From Acidobacteriaceae bacterium (GTDB taxonomy: Bacteria; Acidobacteriota; Terriglobia; Terriglobales; Acidobacteriaceae), in NCBI GenBank assembly GCA_003166055.1, contig PMWR01000307.1, positions 1 through 9,996 on the forward strand: 9,996 nucleotides of DNA, in the 5' to 3' direction. Positions 1-6,988 of this stretch are shown here, piece after piece. How positions within the stretch are numbered: the first letter of the stretch is position 1; every line of letters starts with the position of its first letter. The notes below the pieces were generated by a model. The model was not told the DNA's origin and searched no databases. It saw only the letters and a program-made list of their open reading frames with translations. A program made the translations under genes and the position numbers.

Positions 1-51
1 GGCGCGCCCAATCAGCGCATCTTCGAGTTGAGCGCGAAGTACACGTTCTAA
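1..51 (+). CDS. C-terminal end of a probable outer-membrane beta-barrel protein (TonB-dependent receptor-like), partial
   Basis: Only the last 16 codons are inside the window, in frame 1, ending at a TAA stop. The visible tail ends ELSAKYTF-stop. An amphipathic alternating strand with a terminal phenylalanine is the signature of the last strand of outer-membrane beta-barrels, read by the BAM assembly machinery. In Acidobacteriota, long Oar/TonB-dependent-receptor-like proteins with a carboxypeptidase-regulatory N-terminal domain often end this way and often precede TPR and CRTAC1-type genes, which fits this location. A strong terminator follows 76 bp downstream, consistent with a real gene end. 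The barrel assignment is inferred from very little sequence. Another barrel family is equally possible, and the rest of the gene lies to the left of the window. Confidence 0.55.
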   Translation, partial: GAPNQRIFELSAKYTF

Positions 52-127
52 CTTTCAATCGAGAGGTGGGCGCCCACTGCGTCCTCCTCTTCGGAACGTA
101 CTTCCTGTTGATTCGACAGACCTAACC

Positions 128-159
128 GGAAAGGGCGCCTCGCGTGAGGCGCCCTTTCC
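128..159 (+). terminator. Rho-independent-type terminator hairpin after the outer-membrane gene
   Basis: A perfect 14-bp stem (GGAAAGGGCGCCTC paired with GAGGCGCCCTTTCC) closes a 4-nt GCGT loop. The 3' arm ends CCCTTTCC and is followed by ATTTC, so the T tract is short and interrupted, but the stem is very stable. It lies between the stop codon at 51 and the start of the TPR gene, and should end transcription of the receptor gene and insulate the next unit. The reverse strand has no T run after the hairpin, so it is probably one-directional. Confidence 0.8.
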
Positions 160-223
160 ATTTCATCGCGCAACCAGCCCCTCGACTGTGCCGTTTGCAC
201 GCGCCAACCGCTCACTCCGTCGC

Positions 224-229
224 TATAAT
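224..229 (+). promoter_or_regulatory. Possible -10 element (TATAAT) for the TPR gene
   Basis: A perfect TATAAT hexamer sits just after the terminator and before the TPR gene in otherwise GC-rich sequence. No good -35 lies 17 bp upstream; the nearest resemblance, TTGCAC at 195-200, is 23 bp away. If it is used, transcription would begin near 236. That leaves a leader of about 47 nt before ATG 283, or an almost leaderless message for ATG 238. The call rests on one hexamer. Confidence 0.35.
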
Positions 230-282
230 TGACATCTATGAAAATGGCGGAAAACGCATGCGCGCGCTGTGTGCCGGCACCG

Positions 283-2400
283 ATGAAGACCGGCGCCGGA
301 GCCGCATCGCCGGCGCTTCAGCGTACATTCGCAGCATGCGCTGTTCTGCTGCCCGCGCTGCTGCTCTTTACCACCGCCGCTGCCCAGGCGCAGGGCGCGC
401 CAGCGGATCGCCCGTCGCTTCAGGGTCTTTACGACGACGCTCTGCGGCTCCAGAAGGCCGGCAGTCTTGATCAGGCTGCGAAGCAGTATCACGAGTTTCT
501 GGCAGAAGCGATTGGAGAACTGGCGAACAGCCACGCCCAGATTGGAGGCTACGCCAAGGCTTCAGCGCTTTTTGACGAAGCTTTGGCGTTGACTCCGGAC
601 TCGCTGTCGGTGCTCAGGAACTTCGCAATGGTGGCGTTGCAGGCGGGGGACCTGAAGCGCGCGGAGACCCTGGCCAGAGCGCTTCTGAATGACAACGCGA
701 ACGACCCAACAGGCCTGGCCAGGGCTCACCAGATTCTGGGGCGCACATTGCACAGGATGAACCGGGATCAGGATGCGAGGAAGGAGCTGGAAGCGGCCGC
801 CGCGCTCGATCCCAGCTTCCAAACCGAATACGATCTCGCTGTTGTCTGTCTGGACCTTGATGACGAGAAGTGTGCCGTGCAGATCTTTGATGGGATTGAA
901 GCGTCGGTCAAAGACAGTCCCGCACTTCATATGCAGTTCGGCAGAGCTTATGGGAACTCGGACTTTACGCCGCGGGCAGTGACGGAATTCAGGAAAGTAA
1001 TCGCGAAAGACCCGCATTATCCGGGTGCGCACTATTGCGTGGCTGCGGCGCTGCTGGCGGCGGGCGAGGACGAGAAGACGCTGCAGGAAGCAGAGACGGA
1101 GCTCAAAGAGGAGCTGGCAGTCTCTCCGAAAGACTTCCTGACTTACGCGGCGCTGGGCAAGATAGAAGCAAGTTATCACCGGTATCCTGAAGCCGAACAA
1201 TACCTGAAGCATGCCATTCAACTGAATCCCAGGAACCCTGACGCCTTTCTCTACCTGGGACAAATGTACTTCGATACCAAGCGGCTGACGGAGGCGGAGC
1301 CCAATCTTCGCCGCGCCATCGAACTCACGACAGATGTTTCTCGGAACCACTATCAAATCCAGAAGGCGCATTTTCTGCTGGGCAGGATTCTCATTCAGAA
1401 GCATCGGGAGGATGAGGCGCACAAGGAGATGCAAATCGCACACGCATTCACGGATAAGGCGCTATCGAAGGATAAAAGCACGCTTGCGGGAATGCTGTCG
1501 GACAGTGCGACGTCGACAGATCCTTCTGACGCCGGGACAGACCCCGTGGCGAGCTCTTCAACCACTCTCCCCGCCGCGGATCCAGCGGCCGTCAGCAAGC
1601 AGAAGGCATTCGAGAAACAGCTCACCCCGGCCATCGCGGACGGCTACAACAACCTGGGCGCGATCATGGCAACCGAGAAGAATTACGCGGACGCGTTGAA
1701 GTACTTTCAGTTCGCGGCTGCTTGGGTCCCCTCGCTTGAGGGTCTGGACTTGAACATGGGTCGCGCCGCGTTCATGGCTGCGAAGTTTTCAGAAGCGGTC
1801 CCGCTCCTTTCCCGTTATCTCCGGTCGCACCCTGGCGATTCAGGCATCCGCGGCGCGCTCGCCATGAGCCAATTCATGACCAACAACTCGAGAGGTTGCA
1901 TCGACGCGCTCAAAGGGGCAGGAGAAGCAGTTACCTCCATCCCGCAAATGCAGTACATTTATGCGGAATCGCTCGTGAAGACCGGCGAGGTCTCGTTGGG
2001 AAAAACCCGCCTCGAATCGCTCGAGTCGGCGCATCCTGAAATCGCCGAAGTCCACCGAGGCCTTGGAGAAGTCCTTGAACTCCAGGGAGACAGGCGGAAA
2101 GCAGCCGAGGAACTGCAAAGCGCAATCCTGCTTAACGCAGACGATCCGGAGTCGCACTACGACCTTGGCAAGATCGACCTCGAAATCGGGGACGCAACAA
2201 CGGCAATTCCTGAGATCGAATCGGCAATTCGATTGCAGCCAAATGTTCCTGAGTACCATAGGGAGCTCGCCGGTGCATATAAGCTGGCCTTGCGACCGGC
2301 CGACGCGGAGAAGGAACTTCAGATTTATGGCGCGCTCCACACTTCTCACGAGCAACCTGCGAGCACCGGTATCGGATCGACTACAGCGAAACCAGAGTGA
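283..2400 (+). CDS. Exported tetratricopeptide-repeat (TPR) protein
   Basis: This 705-residue protein is made mostly of paired-helix TPR repeats. Residues 1-36 look like a Sec signal peptide: basic residues K2 and R14, a hydrophobic stretch of Ala, Val and Leu, then a cleavage-type AQA site, so the mature protein is probably periplasmic or envelope-associated. Repeats fill residues ~45-394 and ~454-682, with recurrent signatures such as LGKIEASYHRYPEAEQYLKHA and YDLGKIDLEIGDATTAIPEIE. A Ser/Thr/Asp/Pro-rich linker (~405-440) separates the two blocks. TPR arrays act as protein-binding scaffolds; no catalytic domain is visible and the partner is unknown. Start choice: no start has a Shine-Dalgarno. 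ATG 283 gives the cleanest signal peptide and suits the TATAAT at 224; ATG 238 and TTG 229 are in-frame alternatives that add 15-18 residues. The gene converges on the exported beta-propeller gene, a common acidobacterial neighbour. Confidence 0.9.
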   Translation: MKTGAGAASPALQRTFAACAVLLPALLLFTTAAAQAQGAPADRPSLQGLYDDALRLQKAGSLDQAAKQYHEFLAEAIGELANSHAQIGGYAKASALFDEALALTPDSLSVLRNFAMVALQAGDLKRAETLARALLNDNANDPTGLARAHQILGRTLHRMNRDQDARKELEAAAALDPSFQTEYDLAVVCLDLDDEKCAVQIFDGIEASVKDSPALHMQFGRAYGNSDFTPRAVTEFRKVIAKDPHYPGAHYCVAAALLAAGEDEKTLQEAETELKEELAVSPKDFLTYAALGKIEASYHRYPEAEQYLKHAIQLNPRNPDAFLYLGQMYFDTKRLTEAEPNLRRAIELTTDVSRNHYQIQKAHFLLGRILIQKHREDEAHKEMQIAHAFTDKALSKDKSTLAGMLSDSATSTDPSDAGTDPVASSSTTLPAADPAAVSKQKAFEKQLTPAIADGYNNLGAIMATEKNYADALKYFQFAAAWVPSLEGLDLNMGRAAFMAAKFSEAVPLLSRYLRSHPGDSGIRGALAMSQFMTNNSRGCIDALKGAGEAVTSIPQMQYIYAESLVKTGEVSLGKTRLESLESAHPEIAEVHRGLGEVLELQGDRRKAAEELQSAILLNADDPESHYDLGKIDLEIGDATTAIPEIESAIRLQPNVPEYHRELAGAYKLALRPADAEKELQIYGALHTSHEQPASTGIGSTTAKPE

Positions 2401-2572
2401 CTGTATCCCGAAGCCACATCACTCAAGTCGACGCGACCTCCAGGGAGCGGCGACCCTGCACAAAACTCGAGAGGGCACACCAACTCTGGTTTCGCTCTAA
2501 GCCAACCGCTCCTGACCGGTGAGCAAACAGGTAAGTCGAGTTAGCTGCGAGCCGGCAGAAAAGGAAGGTGTT

Positions 2573-4375
2573 CTAATGCGCGCCTGGACTCGCGTGTGCC
2601 CGAAGCGCCGGCCGAATGCGTTCTGGCGGAACAATTCCTTGACCTTCCAGGATTGAATAGAACCGATCGGCTGCAAGGCTGCCGATATGATCCACCGCCC
2701 CCGACGGCCAGTGGATTTCCACGCTGTCGATCTTCTCCGCCGAGGCAAGCCCGAAATGCACACGCAGATCGTTCTGTGACAGGTAGCTCCCTCCGCTGTG
2801 AATCTCGTCAGTCTGTGTCAAGCCTCCAGCGACGATCTTGATGCGGGCATTCAAGGCGAGGCGATTGCTCTTTGTTCCCGCCAGCTCGAAGCTTACCCAA
2901 TGGCGCCCTGGAATTCCCTTGTTCCTCAGGATCATTGGGCTCCCATCGAGGTCGTTGATCACCACATCCATGTTGCCATCGTTGAACAGGTCAGCTACAG
3001 CAAGTCCGCGTGAGACACGCTTCTCTCTCAGCGCGGGCCCGGCTTGATCGCTTGCATCGCAGAATGTGCCGTCCCCCTGGTTCAGGCTGAGAAGCTTACT
3101 CTGGCGATAACCTGGATCCGACGGCAACTTATTCATCTGCGGATAAACGTGCCCGCTCGCGGTAATGAGATCCAGCCATCCGTCATTGTCCAGATCCACA
3201 AATGCAATTCCCCATTTGACCCACGGCAAGGACGCGAGTGCCAGACCGGACGCAAACGATACTTCCGAGAAGTTCCAATCGCCATCGTTGCGATAAAGGT
3301 CATCGTTTTCATTTTCAAAGTTCGTGACGGAGAGGGAAGGGCGTCCAGTGTGGTTATAGTCGCCAACGGCGATTCCCATCGACGCCTGCTCGGAGCCGTC
3401 GTTGCTGAGAGCGGTCCCTGACTCAAATCCAATCTCTTCGAATTTGCCGTTCCCAAGATTCTTGTAGAGGAATTTGGGAGTCGAGTCGTTAGCCATGTAG
3501 ATGTCGGGGCGGCCCGTATTGTTGAAGTCGGCCCAGATCACGCCAAGGCCGTAATAGCCGTTCGGATCGCTTACGCCGGCGCTCTTCGAAACGTCGGTAA
3601 ATGTTCCATCTCCATTGTTATGGTAAAGAGCGTCGCCTGCGCCCTTCAATCCGCGTGGACCGCATTGCACGTCGACTCCCCGGTATTTGCAATAGGGTTT
3701 GCTGCCAAATTGCGGCAGGTCATCGAGGTGGAAATCAACGTAGTTTGAGACCATCAGGTCGACAAATCCATCCCCATCGTAGTCCCCGAACGACGCCCCC
3801 GCGGACCACCGGCCATCCGCCACCCCCGCTTTGGCCGTTGCATCCGTGAACGTGCCGTCGCCATTATTGTGATAGAGTATGTTGCCGCCGAGGCAGGTAA
3901 TGTAAAGATCGGGCCACCCGTCGTTGTCGTAGTCCCCAACTGCTCCGCCCATTGCCAGGCAAGGTTTTGTCAGCCCCGCCTTCTGTGTCACATCGGTGAA
4001 CGTGCCGTCATGGTTATTGTGGTAGAGGGCTCCGAGGCTCGTCTTGCCGTGCAATGCCATTTCGATTGTCGGTGCATTGGTGAAATAGATGTCGGGCCAT
4101 CCGTCGCGGTCGTAATCCATGATGATTACGCCGCCGCTCATCGACTCAAAGATGTATTTCTTGACGTCAGACGACGTGTGGGAAAAACTGATTCCCGACT
4201 TCGCCGTAATATCTTCGAGCTGTGGTACCGGTCGGTTTGTGCATTTTGGCGATTTGGCCCCCGGCGGAGGCGGCGGAGGTGTGGGATGTCCCATTCCCTG
4301 GCCATGGATCCGGGCGGCTGCGAAGAGCATTACGGGGAGGAGCCTGGCGCAGATTCTTAGAATTGACCGGGACAT
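2573..4375 (-). CDS. Exported CRTAC1-type FG-GAP/VCBS beta-propeller protein with C-terminal ASPIC/UnbV domain
   Basis: This 600-residue protein starts with a signal peptide (1-27, ending IHGQG) and then a proline-rich spacer of six consecutive prolines (33-38). The body is an FG-GAP-like propeller with seven loops of the calcium-binding DxDxDG type, at residues 87, 148, 198, 283, 339, 394 and 462 (for example DYDRDGWPD, DYDNDGWPD). Interleaved LYHNNGDGTFTDVT-type strands recur. Residues ~505-577 form the ASPIC/UnbV domain, with SGGSYLSQNDLRVHFGL and VEIHWPSG. The family is extracytoplasmic and thought to mediate binding or adhesion; no enzyme activity is established. Two loops are degenerate (DFNNTGRPD, DYNHTGRPS), with Thr replacing the third Asp. 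The start at 4375 is set by a strong AGGTGAGG five bases upstream; an in-frame ATG at 4396 would add 7 residues and overlap that site. It is probably co-transcribed with the membrane-protein gene 65 bp upstream. Confidence 0.93.
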   Translation of the reverse strand: MSRSILRICARLLPVMLFAAARIHGQGMGHPTPPPPPPGAKSPKCTNRPVPQLEDITAKSGISFSHTSSDVKKYIFESMSGGVIIMDYDRDGWPDIYFTNAPTIEMALHGKTSLGALYHNNHDGTFTDVTQKAGLTKPCLAMGGAVGDYDNDGWPDLYITCLGGNILYHNNGDGTFTDATAKAGVADGRWSAGASFGDYDGDGFVDLMVSNYVDFHLDDLPQFGSKPYCKYRGVDVQCGPRGLKGAGDALYHNNGDGTFTDVSKSAGVSDPNGYYGLGVIWADFNNTGRPDIYMANDSTPKFLYKNLGNGKFEEIGFESGTALSNDGSEQASMGIAVGDYNHTGRPSLSVTNFENENDDLYRNDGDWNFSEVSFASGLALASLPWVKWGIAFVDLDNDGWLDLITASGHVYPQMNKLPSDPGYRQSKLLSLNQGDGTFCDASDQAGPALREKRVSRGLAVADLFNDGNMDVVINDLDGSPMILRNKGIPGRHWVSFELAGTKSNRLALNARIKIVAGGLTQTDEIHSGGSYLSQNDLRVHFGLASAEKIDSVEIHWPSGAVDHIGSLAADRFYSILEGQGIVPPERIRPALRAHASPGAH

Positions 4376-4380
4376 GACAT

Positions 4381-4388
4381 CCTCACCT
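4381..4388 (-). promoter_or_regulatory. Ribosome binding site of the beta-propeller gene
   Basis: Reading the minus strand, AGGTGAGG lies five bases before the ATG at 4375. It is the clearest Shine-Dalgarno in the window. It decides the start against the in-frame ATG at 4396, which lies upstream of it. Confidence 0.75.
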
Positions 4389-4440
4389 GACTGCAATTAT
4401 CGCCGATTTGACGCAGCATCGGAATGCCCTGCTGCGGAGG

Positions 4441-5949
4441 TCAATCCGGGGCCTGTCCCGCGGCTCCTGGAATCCTGCAGACGGAATAGCCGCGCTGCTG
4501 GTAGGGGCAGTCCATCCCGGCAGGCGCCAGGCCATGAATGACCGTCCAGGTGACCGGATACTCGCCGGCCAGCCGGGTAAAGTCTTGTGCACGAAAGTGA
4601 TTCAAACCATAGGTGGCGTTGCTCATCTGCTTCCACTCGTCAGCCAGGTTCGGAAACATCGCCACCACGCCGCCATCCTTGAAGTAATCCGCCAGGTCAG
4701 ATCGCTCGCTGATCGCGCGGAAGCCGTGCACATCTGCGCCCTTGTCCAGAAAGTATCGCGAATCCACGGCAAAGACAGCCTCTTCAGGAGTATTCTCCCG
4801 GATCCAAAACAGTGTGTTTACCCAATCGTTGCAACTGGTCTTCTGCCACGGTAACTCAATGTGCGGGCTATGGGGATAGGTAGATCGAGCCACCAGGAAC
4901 ATGCCTCCCGCCAGTGGAACAAAGATGGCCGGCAGCACCCAGTTGCGCCCTTTGGCCGCGTACTCGCCGACCACACCTCCCAGCAGAACCATGAATACCA
5001 GGGTGATGAGTTGGAAACAGCGCAGCGGTTGCAGGCGCGCATACATATCCAGCATGTGCGAACTGGCGAAGACCGCGGCAACCAGGATCGAGAGCAACCC
5101 AAAGGGAATGAGCGCGAAACTGAGGCGCTTGAACTCGGGCGTGGTTCCGCGCATTTTGCCCCTCCAGAACCAGGCCAATAGGCCAAGCGGCGCCAACATG
5201 CCGAGCCAGTGGTACCAGGCCCAGTTGGAGAGAAAAAAGAAGTCACGCGCGTAGAGTGCTTCGCGGTAGGGGCCGCGCGCCGGGGTCAGCGGGAAACCGC
5301 CCGGCAGAATGCCGGCGAAGCCTGCCATGACCGGCGGGCGAGGCCGTGCCGCCGGCTGCGGTCCTTTCGCGAGCCATAGCACGCCCGTAAGCAACAAGAG
5401 GCATGCGCCCATTTGCGGGTGGATGACGCCGGCGGCCACGATTGCAATGCCCGCGAGCACATAGCGGCGCTCAAGAAAACCGGCCAGCGCAAGAATCGAA
5501 AGCGGAGTGGAGAAGGAGCGCGGCGTAAGATAGGGGTCGATCAACAGCAGGCCTGTGTTCGTGGCCGGCATGGTCAACACCGCGGTGATCACCAGAATGG
5601 AGCACCAGCGCGCACGCGGCGAGCGGAAGCAGATCGCCGCCAGCATCCAGCAGGCAGCCAGCAATGCAAAGACGCTGGCGACGTACCACAGCCAGATCGT
5701 CCAGTCCATTGATAGATGCGTGAGCCGCGCGCTCCAGGCCAGGATCGGGCTGAACAGCGACATGTGCTCGTGGGTCATGAAAAACTCATCCGCGAAAGGA
5801 TACATCCGCGGATCGAGAAGCTTCTTGGCGGCAGGAATGTGGATCTCTGCATCTTCCACGCCCAGGTGGTAGCCGTGAATGGCTAGAGCGGCGGCGGTTA
5901 GAAGCACCAGTCGAAGGATGGGGAAACGCTGTTCCGCGGCTGTTTTCAT
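4441..5949 (-). CDS. Polytopic membrane protein with C-terminal soluble domain, GT-C-like
   Basis: This 502-residue protein has about eight to ten hydrophobic segments between residues 10 and 355 (for example ~10-27, 84-107, 116-136, 149-176, 180-194, 245-262, 277-296, 311-328, 338-354). A hydrophilic domain follows at ~365-502. The loop after the first helix carries acidic and His residues (HGYHLGVEDAEIHIP, 25-39), the place where GT-C glycosyltransferases keep their catalytic acid. The C-terminal part includes WIRENTPEEAVFAVDSRYF, similar to the soluble end of Acidobacterial membrane proteins that I recall being annotated DUF6798; this is recalled, not tested. No enzyme is demonstrated; a role in envelope glycan or lipid assembly is inference. 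The start at 5949 has only a weak GGAT upstream. Its stop lies 65 bp before the beta-propeller gene on the same strand, with no terminator seen between, so an operon is likely. Confidence 0.82.
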   Translation of the reverse strand: MKTAAEQRFPILRLVLLTAAALAIHGYHLGVEDAEIHIPAAKKLLDPRMYPFADEFFMTHEHMSLFSPILAWSARLTHLSMDWTIWLWYVASVFALLAACWMLAAICFRSPRARWCSILVITAVLTMPATNTGLLLIDPYLTPRSFSTPLSILALAGFLERRYVLAGIAIVAAGVIHPQMGACLLLLTGVLWLAKGPQPAARPRPPVMAGFAGILPGGFPLTPARGPYREALYARDFFFLSNWAWYHWLGMLAPLGLLAWFWRGKMRGTTPEFKRLSFALIPFGLLSILVAAVFASSHMLDMYARLQPLRCFQLITLVFMVLLGGVVGEYAAKGRNWVLPAIFVPLAGGMFLVARSTYPHSPHIELPWQKTSCNDWVNTLFWIRENTPEEAVFAVDSRYFLDKGADVHGFRAISERSDLADYFKDGGVVAMFPNLADEWKQMSNATYGLNHFRAQDFTRLAGEYPVTWTVIHGLAPAGMDCPYQQRGYSVCRIPGAAGQAPD

Positions 5950-6113
5950 CGAGAGATCCGCGGCGCGAGGCGCAGGGGCATAGATGTCCGGTTCCGTTTT
6001 AGCATGCCAGGGTTCTGCCTTTAACTATCATACGCACGCCACGGGGTGAGACCGGCAATAGCCGATCGAATACCGTAGTCTTGCAGGATACGGTTTGGAG
6101 GCCCGCAGGTGCA

Positions 6114-6141
6114 ATTCGAGCCCCGGGCATTCGAGCCCCGG
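6114..6141. repeat. Short tandem repeat, 13-bp unit at 15-bp spacing
   Basis: ATTCGAGCCCCGG occurs at 6114-6126 and again at 6129-6141, separated by GC, giving an exact 13-bp copy at a 15-bp period. It lies in the noncoding stretch about 165 bp before the start of the minus-strand membrane-protein gene. Paired direct repeats at this distance could be a regulator's binding site, but replication slippage explains it equally well. Confidence 0.5.
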
Positions 6142-6358
6142 TCGTCCTCGTACCACGCAAGCGGGGAATGGAATTGGGGTTTGGCTCATGTGAGGTCGGC
6201 TACCTGCAATGAGGAAGCGGCGTTCATGGCAGCACTTATCTCCCCGTGGGCGCGCAACCGGGCTGGCAACATGGTTCTTCCAGCGGTGCAAACGCCTTCG
6301 CTGCACACCCGGCCCGCATGCGCGCAGGCAAGAGCTTAAAACTCTATCGATTCTTGAT

Positions 6359-6403
6359 AAGACGGAAGAATCGTGATTCAGGCTACCTGGATTCGTCTTT
6401 TTT
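6359..6403 (+). terminator. Terminator-like structured hairpin inside the intergenic region
   Basis: On the plus strand AAGACG (6359-6364) pairs with CGTCTT (6394-6399). Inside that, AATC (6369-6372) pairs with GATT (6390-6393), and CAGG (6379-6382) pairs with CCTG (6386-6389) around a CTA loop. The outer stem runs into six consecutive T residues (6398-6403), as at intrinsic terminators. The stem is interrupted by bulges of four and six nucleotides, so it is less stable than the 128-159 hairpin. No recognised gene ends just before it, so it may close an unrecognised small transcript or act as a leader attenuator for the downstream operon. Confidence 0.4.
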
Positions 6404-6730
6404 CTTGAAGCGGGGCGGAATTAAGTGTCTCTCACCGGTTACGGTCACAAGGCACGGTGCGGGACAGAGCATCGCTGCATCTTCCCCTGGGCTGGCGGCG
6501 TTTCCTAAGATGCAAAAAAGGCGAGCAGAAAGCGAACCTGTACCCCTTCCGGCCAGGAACGCCGGTCGAATTTCCGAACCCCGCGCTGCGTTCGATGCTC
6601 AAGAAAAAGCGGGCTGTGTAAACTCATTCTGCCGATTAGTCGTCTATTTCACAAGAACTGCTTTGACGGCATTGCTTCGGGCTTTTCAAGTGAAGCCACG
6701 ATCCCGTTCCGGAAGTTGCGCATCCAAAAC

Positions 6731-6988
6731 ATGAGAAAACTGCTGCATATCTTCCCTCTTGTGCTTATAGTTGCTGGCGCATCGCTGATTTTTGAGCAGC
6801 GCGCCTACGCCTATGCCGATCCTGGAACCGGGTTGCTTGCCATCCAGGCTTTCGGGTCTGCTTTGGTTGCCACCGGGTGGTATCTGCGCCGAAGAATTCA
6901 TGGCCTCCTGCACCGCGGCGCCAAAACCCAGCAGCAGCCGGAAGAGTTTCCCGCCGCGAAGGTAGACGAGGGTTCGTCTCTTCCGTGA
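6731..6988 (+). CDS. Small membrane peptide with DPGTG motif, first gene of a coupled operon
   Basis: This 85-residue product has a hydrophobic N-terminus (1-20) ending in a signal-type AYA at 25-29, then the motif YADPGTG (28-34), a second hydrophobic segment (~35-51), a basic patch (YLRRRIHGLLHR, 51-62) and a short polar tail. I recognise the DPGTG-plus-helix layout from small uncharacterised proteins encoded next to methyltransferase and sulfatase-like genes, but no function is known to me. It may be an inner-membrane peptide with a cytoplasmic basic tail, or be cleaved after AYA. ATG 6731 was chosen over TTG 6716; its only purine-rich site, GGAAG at 6711-6715, is 15 bases away, so the ribosome site is weak. 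Its TGA stop overlaps the GTG start of the next gene, implying translational coupling. Confidence 0.8.
   Translation: MRKLLHIFPLVLIVAGASLIFEQRAYAYADPGTGLLAIQAFGSALVATGWYLRRRIHGLLHRGAKTQQQPEEFPAAKVDEGSSLP

Larger units (their letters stand above)
5950..6730. other. Long divergent intergenic region without a convincing gene
   Basis: These 781 bases separate the minus-strand membrane-protein gene from the plus-strand operon, so promoters for both should be here. Several open frames exist (6109-6339 +, 6246-6734 +, 6028-6306 -), but their predicted proteins are rich in Arg, Ser and Pro, show no recognisable domain, and lack the strong third-position GC preference of the neighbouring genes. The stretch contains a 15-bp tandem repeat, a terminator-like hairpin, and weak promoter-like hexamers: TATGAT on the minus strand at 6027-6032, and TTGACG at 6663-6668 on the plus strand. 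No tRNA, tmRNA, RNase P, SRP RNA or riboswitch consensus was recognised. It may hold an unrecognised small RNA or decayed genes. Confidence 0.6.

Noticed and set aside
66..77. Perfect 12-bp palindrome GTGGGCGCCCAC after the receptor gene
   Set aside because: It is short, GC-rich, has no loop or T run, and is likely to arise by chance at this base composition.
562..1443. 293-codon open frame on the minus strand opposite the TPR gene
   Set aside because: The plus-strand frame has regular TPR repeats and a signal peptide; the antisense product has no recognisable features.
2427..2454. Hairpin between the convergent TPR and propeller genes (GTCG-a-CGC paired with GCG-g-CGAC)
   Set aside because: It has only a 7-bp interrupted stem and no T run on either side, so it is not supported as an intrinsic terminator.
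3869..4360. 163-codon plus-strand frame opposite the beta-propeller gene
   Set aside because: It is antisense to the repeated calcium-loop codons of the propeller, and its apparent regularity mirrors those repeats.
4376..4396. Upstream in-frame ATG at 4396 as start of the beta-propeller gene
   Set aside because: The strong AGGTGAGG lies downstream of it and is correctly spaced for the ATG at 4375, which also begins a better signal peptide.
6100..6150. TTCGAGCCCC-type sequence resembling a tRNA T-arm
   Set aside because: No acceptor, D or anticodon arms can be built around it, and the motif is simply the tandem repeat.
6370..6400. CTGGATTCG resembling the conserved 5' end of tmRNA
   Set aside because: The preceding GGGG-type acceptor strand and a matching 3' end with CCA are missing, and the bases are part of the hairpin at 6359-6403.
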